Positions 1 through 10,796 of a DNA stretch of 64,000 bases are shown here, piece after piece. Position 1 is the stretch's first letter, and each line of letters opens with the position of its first letter. The stretch is from Pieris napi (lineage: Eukaryota > Arthropoda > Insecta > Lepidoptera > Pieridae): the NCBI RefSeq assembly GCF_905475465.1, contig NC_062245.1:10664001-10728000 (forward strand), in the 5' to 3' direction. A program made the position numbers and the translations under genes. Under the pieces are notes generated by a model. It saw only the letters and a program-made list of their open reading frames with translations. It was not told where the DNA came from and ran no database searches.

Positions 1-295
1 TTGAATTTTTCACATAAATTTTGAAGTTATGTGAAAAGTGTGTGAAGACAAAAGTTTTAGATCTTTTTATTACCTATAACTTTGCCATTTAACTTTCTTC
101 GATAGGACTTTTAGTTTTGCCGGAAATCGAGATAAACCGTTTTTTACCCTTAAAACTCCCCCCCCTGCCCCTTCCCGACCTCAGATCGACCGTAATTTAT
201 TTTTCCTTTCATTTTGATCATATTCCCCTGCATTTCTAATGGGTTTCATCCTACTGTAATTTTTTTTGGTTTCAAAAATTATCGGCACTGGTCTA
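1..295. mobile_element. End of a long-palindrome DNA element (cut by window edge)
   Basis: This stretch is nearly identical to 39325-39616, the right arm of the complete 1,433-bp palindromic element at 38184-39616. Both end in the same terminus, reading GCACTGGTCTA. The rest of the copy lies before the window. It has no coding capacity and is non-autonomous. Confidence 0.85.
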
Positions 296-966
296 AAAGT
301 CATATCATTCTCCATATATTTCCTCACATCCTCTTTGGTAAGGTGAAAAATATCAACATCTTCATAATTCTTGTCATAGTTAGCTTAAACCCGAAACATT
401 TGCGAATTACGCAGATAATTCGTGTCCAGACGAGGCACATGGCACAATTGTGAATATCTTGTAATACGGGGGAGGGATTCTTAGAGAAATTAGCGACAGC
501 AAATAGGGGCTATCTATCCGTCCATATAATAGCATGCAAATATAATAAGTCTTGCAGATTCCGGCAATATTCAAATGAATCTAAATTAAAATATTTGCAA
601 GAATCCGCATAACATTCAAACTAAGTAATTTCACAAACTTTTTTGTGTTTGGTCATTCCAGTCAGAATAAAATTTTATACGTGTAAACATTTCTCATGCG
701 AAACGACGTACGTTCTACGTACAGCTATAGGGAACAGGCATTCTAGACACAAAGTAATCGGTGCGGTACAACAGTGTTGAGGATACAGTACAGAAACCCA
801 ACGATTAAACCTTAGATATGTTACCATTATGTGATCAATATCCTCTTACGTATATATTTATATGTAAAGCAGAAGCAGTGTTGGCAGACCTAAAGGCATA
901 CTTAAATTATGATTTACTAACTGCCCTTTGTTTGGACACAATGATAAATAACCAACGTTTTTATAG
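296..966. other. No gene seen; probably intron 4 or upstream flank of gene A
   Basis: AT-rich sequence with no sulfotransferase exon and no convincing open frame. Similarity to gene B intron 4 (about 7387 onward) begins near 885, just before exon 5. The missing first exons of gene A would lie before the window if the gene is whole. Confidence 0.5.
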
Positions 967-2534
967 AACCCTGGACGCCATATTTCGATCACGTTAAGGA
1001 AGCGTGGGAAAAGCGTGATCATCCAAATATGCTGTTTTTATTCTACGAAGATATGAGAAAGGTAAAATTTCTATTAATTTTAAGTTTATAAACCAAATAT
1101 AAATACATGAATGTAGTGTAGTGATCACGTGGAAACCTAAACAGATCCTTAAATAGATCAAAATAATGCAAAGTTTTTGTCAATAGATGGCGTTAATACA
1201 CATTTCATAATAAACTAGTTATTTGTGAACTTGACATGGCAGTTGTGAGCTTATCACGATGGTCGACACATAGACACGTCGAGTTATACAAATATTTTTT
1301 GCGATTGTAGCTGTTTATAATAATAATAACTTATTTATTTCAGATTATATGCATATGTGTCATTCGTTAGAGTTAGTAAAAATCGGTCTTAGTTGCTATG
1401 TTAGAATTGGTTAGAAAACAAAACAGAAAAGAAACAAAAAACTCCTATCAACACATTCAGGATACCAAGTTGTCTAAGTTTAGGTTGTTATTTGGCAGAC
1501 TGTACGGGGCAGGAGTGGTACTTTTTTAAAATATGAGTCCAGCCTTGCGATTCTGTAACTCCTAAGGAGGGAGCTTGTAGTTTATTGTTTATCAGAATGC
1601 CAAATGGTAAAATGACTGCTTTACGACTGAGTTCAGCGCGACTGCCGCTGCGAAAACCGTTGTGAGAGTTAGAAAAGTGAGTTACAGAATCGCAAGGCAG
1701 GACAGTAGTCCAGACTTGGTGTACCGTTATATAGTAATATAACGGTACACTAAGTCACCTTTAAATTATAATGTATTTCTCATATATTGCAGGATCTGCC
1801 TTCAGTTGTACGCCGCGTTTCAGATTTCTTCGGCAAAGAATATAATGAGGAAGAAATAGCGCGGCTCTGTGACCATCTCAGTTTTGACAATTTTAAGAAG
1901 AACCCTTCAGTTAATTACGATCTTATGAAGGAGCTTGGATTTATGTATGCTGATAGAGAGTTTATTAGAAAAGGTATATTATCTATAATTAATAAAAAAA
2001 TGTCTTTGTTTTCGGTAGAAGCTAAACTGCGGTACAGTTGAAATGAAATGCCAAAATATATATTTTCACTTTACTGGATAAAAAAAAAAAATCAATGGCG
2101 ATACAACACTTTTAGGTCTGGGCCTCAGATTTCTGTATCTGTTTCATGATCATTTGCTTATCTAATAGGCAAGTAGGTGATCAGCCTTATGTGTGTGACG
2201 CACGCCGTTTTCCTCACGATGTTTTCCTTCACCGTTCGAGCGAATGTTAAATGCGCACATAGACAGAAAGTCCATTGTTGCACAGCCTGTTATTCAGCCT
2301 ATATGAGATTTGGCCTCAGATTGCTTCAGAACGAACGGCCTCGGGGTTGAGAATCGCACTCAGATTTAACATTATTTAGAAAGCAAACCCCAAATCCAAA
2401 CTAATCATTTATTTATTACAGGAAAGTCAGGGGGTTGGCGAGATTACTTTGATGAGGAGATGACGGCAGAAGCAGACAAATGGATTGAGGAAAATCTACG
2501 TGACACAGATCTATGCTTTCCAAGCATGCAATGA
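967..2534 (+). CDS. Gene A: cytosolic sulfotransferase, exons 5-7 only (5' part not in window)
   Basis: Three exons encode the C-terminal third of a PAPS-dependent sulfotransferase: exon 5 at 967-1061, exon 6 at 1793-1973 and exon 7 at 2422-2534, with GT/AG borders and phases 0 and 1. The product runs from PWTPYFDHVKEAWEKR through FIRKGKSGGWRDYF, which carries the RKG segment that binds the PAPS 3'-phosphate, to DLCFPSMQ and a stop. A possible AATAAA follows at 2544-2549. Exons 5-7 and their introns are near-copies of gene B 7466-9147, so the two arose by tandem duplication. Exons 1-4, with the PAPS 5'-phosphosulfate loop and catalytic His, are not visible in 1-966. Either they lie upstream or this is a 3' fragment. 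Confidence 0.75.
1542..1698. mobile_element. Foldback MITE copy 1 (left arm truncated)
   Basis: Terminal inverted repeats GCCTTGCGATTCTGTAACT and its complement bound the copy. The left arm is only about 20 bp, followed by the loop motif GGAGGGAGCTTGTAGTTTAT and a full right arm. It lies in intron 5 of gene A and is absent from intron 5 of the paralogous gene B. Confidence 0.8.
2092..2362 (-). mobile_element. tRNA-derived SINE, diverged
   Basis: It shares its body with 8598-8835 and 21832-22107 (the segment reading CTGGGCCTCAGATTTCTGTA and the motif TTCCTTCACCGTTCGAGCGA). The tRNA-like head at the right end is degraded here. It lies in intron 6 of gene A, and the paralogous intron of gene B holds the corresponding copy. 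Confidence 0.65.
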
Positions 2535-3838
2535 TTTAAGCCGAATAAATAGAGGCCTTAACATTTATATAATAACAATTATTATTATTTATGTAAATTG
2601 TTTCTTATTATACAAAATTTGTTAATGAATTATAAGTTGTCTGATAATTTTATTTTTAATTCTACTGCTTGGAATGATTTAATACACAAATGCTAATAAA
2701 ACAAAATTGTTTCCGATCCCATTTGATAGGTTCCTCCGATTGCGATTATGTCATACGAGATACGCCAGTGATTCATCGATAGGCGATAATTTCCTGCGTC
2801 TGTTTTCACATCGACATTTTAGTAAGAAGATTATTTCAAACGAGAATCTCGACTAGTATAATTTTTTTATGTTAATAGGAGTATCGTACAAATCGGTTTG
2901 AACCGTTTTGAGTGCGAGATGTTTCATTCGAGTTAAGTGGTAGTTCTAGGACTAATAATTACATTCTCAAAAATGACACAAAATCCTTTTAATTTTGGGG
3001 CTGCCGATATTGTTAAGTTAATTGAACTTTATAGAAGTTACGAGTGTAACACGAAAAATGAAAGTTATAAAAACCCATTTTTTAACCCAAAATCTTTTTT
3101 TCCGTTTCTGTTTAATTAATACTTGTCTTAATAATTTAAACACCCTCACGCACTGCACTTATGCTAGCAACTGGCACAAAACCTCGAAGTACGATTATTG
3201 CTTATGAAATTCTGTTTACACGGACACAATAAATTTTCCATTGCGAGGCAATTGTCGCCAAAGTGGAAGAGCAAGAGGTGTCAATGTTTAGACGGAGAAA
3301 CTTTTTTTATATTCTTTCAATAATCGTACCTTTGAGACGTAAAACTCTCTCCATCTAAATGTGCTTTAATACTAATAGGAGCAGACCATCAATCAGAAAT
3401 GTTTCATAAATGCGCTAAAGTCGTGTTTAGGTTTCACTACTGCCTTGCGATTCTGTAACTCACTTTTCGAACTCACACAGCGGTTTTCGCATCGGCGCGG
3501 CGGTCGCTCTCAAATCAGTCGTGAAGCAGTCATTTTTTGATTTGGCATTCTGATAAGGTGGGAGCTTGTAGTTTATTGTTTATGTGAAAACCGCTGTGTG
3601 AGTTCGAAAAGTGAGTTACAGAATAGCAAGGCTGTACGCAAGTACACTTCGAACATTTACCCATTATGTCTAGATCCAAGTCACATGCTATACTTATCTA
3701 CTAAAAACAATCACTGATAGCCACACTTGAAAAAAGATAACTGATAATCATATATAAGTGCAATATATTATGTAAAGAAAACGTTAGGCATATTACTGCA
3801 TCAGCGGTTTAGATAAGCCGTTGAAAAGGTTTAGCAAA
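2535..3838. other. Intergenic region between genes A and B
   Basis: It holds the gene A 3' flank, similar to the gene B 3' flank for about 150 bp, then unassigned AT-rich sequence and foldback MITE copy 2. A TATATAAG at 3751-3758 is a weak candidate promoter element for gene B. Short open frames at 2937-3207 resemble nothing I know. Confidence 0.6.
3442..3632. mobile_element. Foldback MITE copy 2 (right arm truncated)
   Basis: Left arm is complete from GCCTTGCGATTCTGTAACTC to the loop. The right arm resumes only at GTGAAAACCGCTGTGTGAG, so the inner part of that arm is deleted. Ends are inverted repeats of the family terminus. Confidence 0.85.
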
Positions 3839-6800
3839 ATGGCCAACGAAAATTATCCATATGAAATTAAAGTTGTGGAATTAGAAGGAACTACACATAA
3901 GTTACCAGGTTAGTATTTGCTTTAATATTGCCTAGTATTTAATACATCTATAAAATGCGAGTGTTATACGGGCATAATTTAGTATTAAAGACGAATTTAG
4001 TGTTATTGGTCACAAACTTCTTGTTTGTTTTCTTCTATATTGAAAGTGCGTGCTCTTATTTTTCCTGAGAGTGCTAAGCGTGTATTATTTTTTGTTAAAA
4101 TATGTCAAATTAAGCACGGTGACACTTCATTATATATATTTCTTTTTAAATTGGGCGATAAAATGAGTGGCGAAGAGTTTCATACCAGTGCCTTTCGCAA
4201 GATTGGGACCTGCCTTGCGATTCTGTAACTCACTTTTCGAACTCACGGCAGCGGCAGTCGCGCTCAAATCAGTCGTGAAGCAGTCATTTTACGATTTGGC
4301 ATTCTGATAAGGAGGGAGCTTGTAGTTTATTGTTTATCAGAATGCCAATCGTACAGAATCGCAAGGCTGGTAGAAAATGTGGATTAGGACTGAGTTTAAT
4401 TATATTTTACAGTAATCGTACGGATAGGGCCTAAGGGATATGTGATACACGAAAAATTTAAACACGCAGCGGCAGATGTTTACAATATGGAAGTCAGGTC
4501 AAGTGACGTCTTTGTCGCCAGTTTCCCAAGATCTGGTAAGAAAGTGTATCATTATGGTCATTGTAAAATTAAATTTTTCAAAGCTATTCAATAAATCGAA
4601 TATGTGACTAAATTATTATACTTGAATTCATTTAGTATTAATACTAGGATGGGGATTATGCCAATTTGTAAAATGAAAAATAATATATAGAAGAATACAA
4701 AATATAATTTAATTTTAACACTTGTTCATTACTTATGCTTAGTAATCAAAGTATGGTTCCATTTTCTCTTGAGATTGAAGTAAATATTTTGTAGCTTTAT
4801 TTTGGTAACTTCATTATATTTTTGACCTGAATGGCAAATTCTGAAAGACACATCTTTGATATAAAAAATCATACTAAGAGTTACTAGTTGAATCTTAAAT
4901 CCAGTTATAAAAGTTTAAGTTTATGAAACTACAGAATCGGTGGGTCAATTGTAAATGCGCTAAATACGCAATAAGTTCTTTTTTCCGCGAACTTTGCTCC
5001 ACATCGCTAAATCGAAAGCATGCTTTTTAAGTTATCTTATTTAATTTATTTTAGGAACCACGTTGACTCAGGATATAGTTTGGCTGATAGTGTCTGATTT
5101 AGACTACAAAAGAGCATTGAATATACCACTAACAGAGCGATATGCTTTTTTTGAGTATGTATTTATTACGCTACTAAAAATGCTTATAATAAATAGTATA
5201 AATAAAATTTTCTGGCATTGGGTTATTAAGTAGCAATAATTATTTCTTTTTCTTTAAATCATACAATTACAAGTCCATTGTGTTAGTAGCAATATCGCAT
5301 TGATTATATTAGATTAGTTTCATTAAAGACTGATTTAATCACTCTTTTTATCTGTGTGTGGGACTATTTGTTTGTGCTTTAATCAAATAAATGTTTTTTT
5401 CTGTTTCTTTATTTTGTATTGTTTCTTATAGACAAACAGGATAATTCTCGAGTTATGTTATCGTCAATAACTTTACTACAATGACTTAAATATTTCAGAA
5501 TTTTGTGATAGTGAACACATAAAAAAATGTTACAGATTTTTTTCAAGTTTTGATGACGGAATAAAAATGAACTTATTAGACGCCAACAAGGACGACGAGG
5601 CGAAGATCAAAGAAATTGAACTTATTTTTAAACCGGCGACAGAGATATTGGAAACCACACCATCTCCACGCTTTATAAAGACCCACCTGCCACTCTCCTT
5701 GATGCCACGGAAGGCTCTTGAAGCCAAGGTAGTATATGTGGCAAGAGATCCGCGGGATACAATCGTCTCTTTGTATCTTTTAGTAAATTCAATGAGACAT
5801 ATGAAGCTTGAGGATGATTTTAAAACATTTTGGAACACGTTTGTAAACAATTTGCGTAAGTATAAATTAATCATAAATGTATCTGTATATATATTATTTT
5901 GTACAGGGGGCAAACGGGCAGAATTATCTGATACTAAAGCGGGCCATAGACGGACCGCATGTTGCAGTCAAGACCGACTGCTCTAAGCGGTCGCCGCACG
6001 GCGATCTGCAGTTTCCATACTAAATTCATATTCGCAATACACGGACCGCTCGAGCAGTTCCTGAGCAAACCGCATGTTGCAGTCGGTCTTGACTGCAACA
6101 TGCGGTCCGTCTATGGCCCGCTTTAGTTATACCGCCATAGAAACTCAATGCCAGACCTCTCACGAGTGCGTTGCCGGCCTTTCAAAATAAAGCGGCGCAG
6201 CACAAAGTTTTTACGATTTAATTAGCGATATATTGCACATATTTTTCATTCTAACAAACTGGAACTTGTTCCTAACATGTCAATGATAATAATGGCTTTG
6301 ACGTTCGTATAAAATGATAGGTCGGGTAGGTACTTGTACGTAGGTACGGTATAGGATATTGATAGGATAGGAAATTCTATAGGTCAAGTAAATTAACAAC
6401 ATACATAAATTTTCACAACACACAAATATACAGTATTTACCATTTTCTTAACCTACATAGGACACTATTTACACAGACTCAAACTGAAGCTACAAGCCCC
6501 TCGTGTGACTGTGACGACAGAACCGACCAAACGGTGGTTCATTTACTTGTTGACTGTGCGAATTTTGAAAGGGCCAGGTGCGATCTGGAACTCGAGACTG
6601 GCATGAGGCTATCCCGAGATGGGCTATCCGACATGTTGCTTGAGCACAGATCGCAGCTGGAAAAATTCTGCGACAAGATTGTCAGATATGTCACTCTCAA
6701 AAAAATAGCACGAGAGGTAACGCGGGTGGCGCCGGCAGCGGGCCCCGACTCGCCTATAAATATTATGACGATATTTTCGGAGTAGTTGTCGCCCGGGCCC

Positions 6801-9147
6801 GGCGGGAGACGCCAACCCTTTAAGGCAATAATGTCCCTTTTTAAGAAAGGGGAGATTTTGACACTCCCCTGCTGCTTGGCCACTCGGTCACAAATCTGCC
6901 TGATTGCGTGTCTGAATGTATGTATAAATTGAAAGTTAGAACAAATTTAAAAGTTTGGTCCCTGTGACAGTGTAGGTACCCTGAAATCTGGCAGCATTTC
7001 CACGCTGTATTGCGTTACTTATTCGTTGAGCGAGGAAAGCGCCAGCTATGGGGTAACCGGTACTATCCACCAGGCGCCAACTTAAATTGTCGTAGAAGGC
7101 AAACATCGTGAAAAAGCCGGCATGTCCGAAGCCCAAAAATCGACGTCATGTGTAAGACACAGAAGGATTCTAGTATATAAAAAAATATCAAAGAAACGAT
7201 CTCTAATCTAAAATCTAGACCTACTACTACGCGATATTTTTAATAAAAAACCTTACGCCTACAGTATCTTTACTTACTAACTCGGTAGCGCAGTTACGTA
7301 CTTAAAGTACCTTCTTTGATGATGACAGAAAAAAATTTTTGAAGTTGGAAGGTATAATCACATAAATTAACATCAGAGAAACAAATGCAGACCTAAAGGC
7401 ATACTTAAATTATTATTAACTGTACTTTTTTTGAACACAATGATAAATATCCAACGTTTTTATAGAACCCTGGACGCCATATTTCGATCACGTTAAGGAA
7501 GCGTGGGAAAAGCGTGACCATCCGAACATGCTGTTTTTATTCTACGAAGATATGAGAAAGGTATAATTTCATATAAACAAAATATGAACACGAATGTAGT
7601 GATCAAATGGAACCCTAAAAGCAAAATTTTCGTCAATAGCGTTATTACACATTTCAATCTCTCATCATAATAAACAATAGTTATCTGAGAACTTACAAAA
7701 TATTTTTCGCTTATTTATTTCAGATTATATCCATAATATGTAGCTTGAGTTAGAGTTAGTAACAATCGGTCTTAGTTGCTGTATTAGTATTGGTTAGAAA
7801 ACAAAACAGAAAAGAAACAAAACACTCCTATAGGTTTTAAGAGCATATCTTGCGTTCTTTGTAATCACCACATTCAGGATACCAGAATGTCTAACACGAT
7901 GCATCACTGATGCCACCCTTTTCCGATGGCTTAAAACCGTCACGGGTCTTAGCAAACATAACTGCAAAACCTCGGCAAGCCCAATAGCAAACGTGTTGTT
8001 ATACTAAATACGAAGAGTATTCAACAATACTTTATTTATAAGTTTCAGTTGTTAATTGGCAGAATGTACGGGGCAGGAGTGCTACATAAGGGCACACCAA
8101 GTCACCTTTAAATTATAATGTATTTCTCATATATTGCAGGATCTGCCTTCAGTTGTACGCCGCGTTTCAGATTTCTTCGGCAAAGAATATAATGAGGAAG
8201 AAATAGCGCGGCTCTGTGACCATCTCAGTTTTGACAATTTTAAGAAGAACCCTTCAGTTAATTACGATCTTATGAAGGAGCTTGGATTTATGGATGCAGA
8301 TAAAGATTTTATTAGAAAAGGTATAATATTTATAATTCATCAAAAAACTTCTTTGTTTCAGGTTGAAGCTAAACTGTGGTAATACTGAAATGAAATGCCA
8401 ATATACACATTTTCACTTTATTAATGGATACTTCCTAAGCCTCAATATGCTTAAATGCTAGAGACAGACATAGACAATTAAATATTGACCCCATTGACAA
8501 TATGGTGATTAAAAGAATAACCTGGGAGACTCTACCATTAAATTATTTCGTTTCTCTTTAACAAAATTAATAAATAATAACTACTAAAATACGAACCAAT
8601 GGCGCCTTTTAGGTATGGGCCTCAGATTTCTGTATCATTTCCGTGATCATTTCTTATATGCAAGTAGTTAATCGACCTTCTGTGCCTGACACACATCGTC
8701 GACTTTTTGGGAATAAGGTATGCCGGTTTGTGCAAGTGTTAAATGCAAAGCTTCCATTGGTGCATAGCCGGGGATCGAACCTTCGGCCCCCGGGGATGGG
8801 AGTCGCACGCTGAAACCACTAGGACAACACTGCATTAACAATATACATATAAAAAAAATTTCAGCCTAAATGTGTTTGGCCTAAGATTGCATCTGTTTCT
8901 TTATTTCTATAAAAATTAAGTGATCAGTCAAATTTTCTAACACGGTTTCGGCCTCGGGGTTGAGAATCGCACTAACATTTAACATTATTTAGAAAGCAAA
9001 CCCAAAATCCAAATGAATCATTAATGTATTACAGGAAAATCAGGGGGATGGCGTGATTACTTTGATGAGGAGATGACGGCAGAAGCAGACAAATGGATTG
9101 AGGAAAATCTACGTGACACAGATCTATGCTTTCCAAGCATGCAATGA
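3839..9147 (+). CDS. Gene B: cytosolic sulfotransferase, 333 aa, seven exons
   Basis: Exons: 3839-3908, 4413-4535, 5055-5154, 5536-5855, 7466-7560, 8140-8320, 9035-9147 (1,002 nt in frame, stop TGA). The ATG at 3839 opens MANENYPYEIK. The PAPS 5'-phosphosulfate loop is SFPRSGTTL (residues 60-68), the candidate catalytic base is H148 in FIKTHLPL, the 3'-phosphate contacts are R168 and S176 in VARDPRDTIVS, and RKG ends at residue 297. Length is slightly above the usual 290-300 aa of vertebrate SULTs. Oddities: exon 2 is 12 nt shorter than in the sisters, the conserved Trp of GTTW is Leu, and the P-loop Lys is Arg. It is the most divergent intact member, so it may have a different substrate or reduced activity. 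AATAAA lies at 9157-9162. Intron 4 carries two LINE fragments and a MITE. The substrate is unknown. Confidence 0.85.
4212..4367. mobile_element. Foldback MITE copy 3 in gene B intron 1
   Basis: Full left arm and loop. The right arm is cut to its inner 15 bases or so plus the terminal ACAGAATCGCAAGGC. It ends just before the exon 2 acceptor region (exon 2 starts at 4413). Confidence 0.85.
5903..6200 (-). mobile_element. Jockey-type LINE 3'-end fragment (minus), split by a MITE
   Basis: The flanks of the nested MITE read CAGGGGGCAAACGGGCAG on the left and CGTTGCCGGCCTTTCA on the right. They match the 3' end of the LINE at 48002-51065 in the same orientation. It is an old, short remnant in intron 4 of gene B. 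Confidence 0.75.
5933..6127. mobile_element. 195-bp MITE with 46-bp terminal inverted repeats
   Basis: The left end begins ACTAAAGCGGGCCATAGACG and the right end is its exact complement, with the match continuing for about 46 bp on each side. It sits inside the LINE remnant, so it inserted later. The target duplication is not clear. Confidence 0.85.
6484..6930 (+). mobile_element. I/R1-type LINE 3' fragment (C-terminal zinc motif of ORF2)
   Basis: An open frame ending at the TAG at 6783-6785 encodes SCDCDDRTDQTVVHLLVDC, the Cys-Cys-His-Cys arrangement found near the C-terminus of I/R1-group ORF2 proteins. About 80 further residues follow before the stop. No reverse transcriptase or RNase H domain is present. 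The 5' part is missing and the frame is decayed. It lies in intron 4 of gene B. Confidence 0.65.
6968..7092. repeat. Dispersed repeat, also at 35262-35376
   Basis: The two places share GGTACTA, CCAGGCGCC and the surrounding 110 bp or so at moderate identity, in the same orientation. The family is unassigned. Both copies lie in intron 4 of a sulfotransferase gene (B and F). Confidence 0.55.
8598..8835 (-). mobile_element. tRNA-derived SINE with recognisable tRNA head
   Basis: On the minus strand the right end reads as a tRNA-like head with B-box GGTTCGATCCC (complement of GGGATCGAACC at 8772-8782) and a degraded A box. It is followed by the shared SINE body. It lies in intron 6 of gene B. Confidence 0.75.
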
Positions 9148-10796
9148 TTTAAGCCGAATAAATACCTATACATTTGTATAATAACAATTATTATTATTTC
9201 TGTAAATTGTTTCTTACTATACAAAATTTGTTATGAAGGTCTCAGATAATTTTACTGCTTGGAATGATTTATTGATAGGTTCCGTAGTTATGTTTAAAGA
9301 GGGGGGGGGGGGGATGTCTGCGTCATATAAAATTGTCCGAAGCATCCCCGACTTCATCCTCAAACATGATTGGGAAAATTAATATTTTAAATATAAGAAA
9401 TTTAATATGTATAAGGTTTTATTGTAGATAATATTTGTCATTTTACCTTTTGGATAAATAAATAAAACAATAAAACTCGGTAGTTATCAGTAAGATTAAC
9501 GTGATTTATTTACTAAAAAAAACAAACACTAGGAGTAAATGTCCAAAACCATTGCAATAAATATTTAGATTACATATTTAATGTTTTTATATAAATTCCT
9601 CAAACATAATATTATAAGCGATTGGCTCGATAATAGACAAATTTTAAGGGGTTTTTAGGATTTCGGCGGTAAGACATAAATTTTATCACATTTACTGGAA
9701 CTTTATACGCAGGACAAAAAACAAATTTTCGTGAGGAAATACGGCAGCACGCAACCAAGTTTATTAACGGCATTATTTTAACGGACAGATGGAAATGGAA
9801 GGAAATGTTATTTATTTCGCAATTATTACTACGGCCATAGAGTGCGATAATAGATGAAAAAAGTCTCTACAAATTATCGCTTTATCGCTGTATTGAACAC
9901 TTACAAATGATAGGTTAATTAAGGATTAGGTGTTTTAACGCGTAATTGGTGTATTGTGAAATCGCACACTACTTGAACTTTGATAAAACTACTAACAAAT
10001 ATGGGTTAAATTAATTCTACTATCTGTTACATAATAGAAAGTAATGATTAATAATTAATGTTGCTACGAGCATACTCAGAATGGAGCACATTATCGCTGA
10101 TTGCAAATTGAAGGCCAAAAAATATAAGATACGGTAATATCAGATAGTAATTTATATAAAAAATGTATTTTTAGTTATAGCTATTTATTTATTTATTAAC
10201 ACTTAGTTGCAGAAATATAATACAATTAACTTACCGCTTTCATTTATAATTAAATGAAAGCGGAGGGCAACTGGCGGCCTTATCACTTTCCAGCGATCTC
10301 TTCCAGGCAACCACTCTGAGAAAAGTAAATGAAATAAATTAGATAATGTAGCCATTGTATGTAACTGGCTTTCCACAATATTCAAAGCCAACTATTAATA
10401 TTTTTTTTAATAGTATATGAAATGACTACATGATGATGAATGACTATATGATGTATATTACATTTACTTCTAGTTTACATTTAATTTACTTTACTTTATT
10501 TAATTTACATTTAGTTCTCAAATTTACAACAGACAAGAAGAAATTTAGCTTTTAAAAGTAATTTTCCAATCACAGTAAATAATTTCTATTGGTTATAATC
10601 AAGATTAAGAATGATAATAATCATTATCAATATTCTTCATCTTCTTTCTCGATATCACGTTATTACAGTACATATATTGTATGACGAATATAAGATTATA
10701 TGTACATAATATAATAGGACTCACAAAGATAATTTACCAGTTTTTAAACATTATCAGACATAATAATACAAATTGAAGGACTACAAAAAATTAAAT
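9148..10796. other. Intergenic region between genes B and C
   Basis: No gene is seen. After about 100 bp of gene B 3' flank there is a G homopolymer ending at 9313 and AT-rich sequence. At 10234-10263 there is a perfect inverted repeat with 13-bp arms (CCGCTTTCATTTA) and a TAAT loop. Confidence 0.6.

Noticed and set aside
2937..3207. Two overlapping short open frames upstream of gene B
   Set aside because: AT-rich, low-complexity translations with no family resemblance and no splice context.
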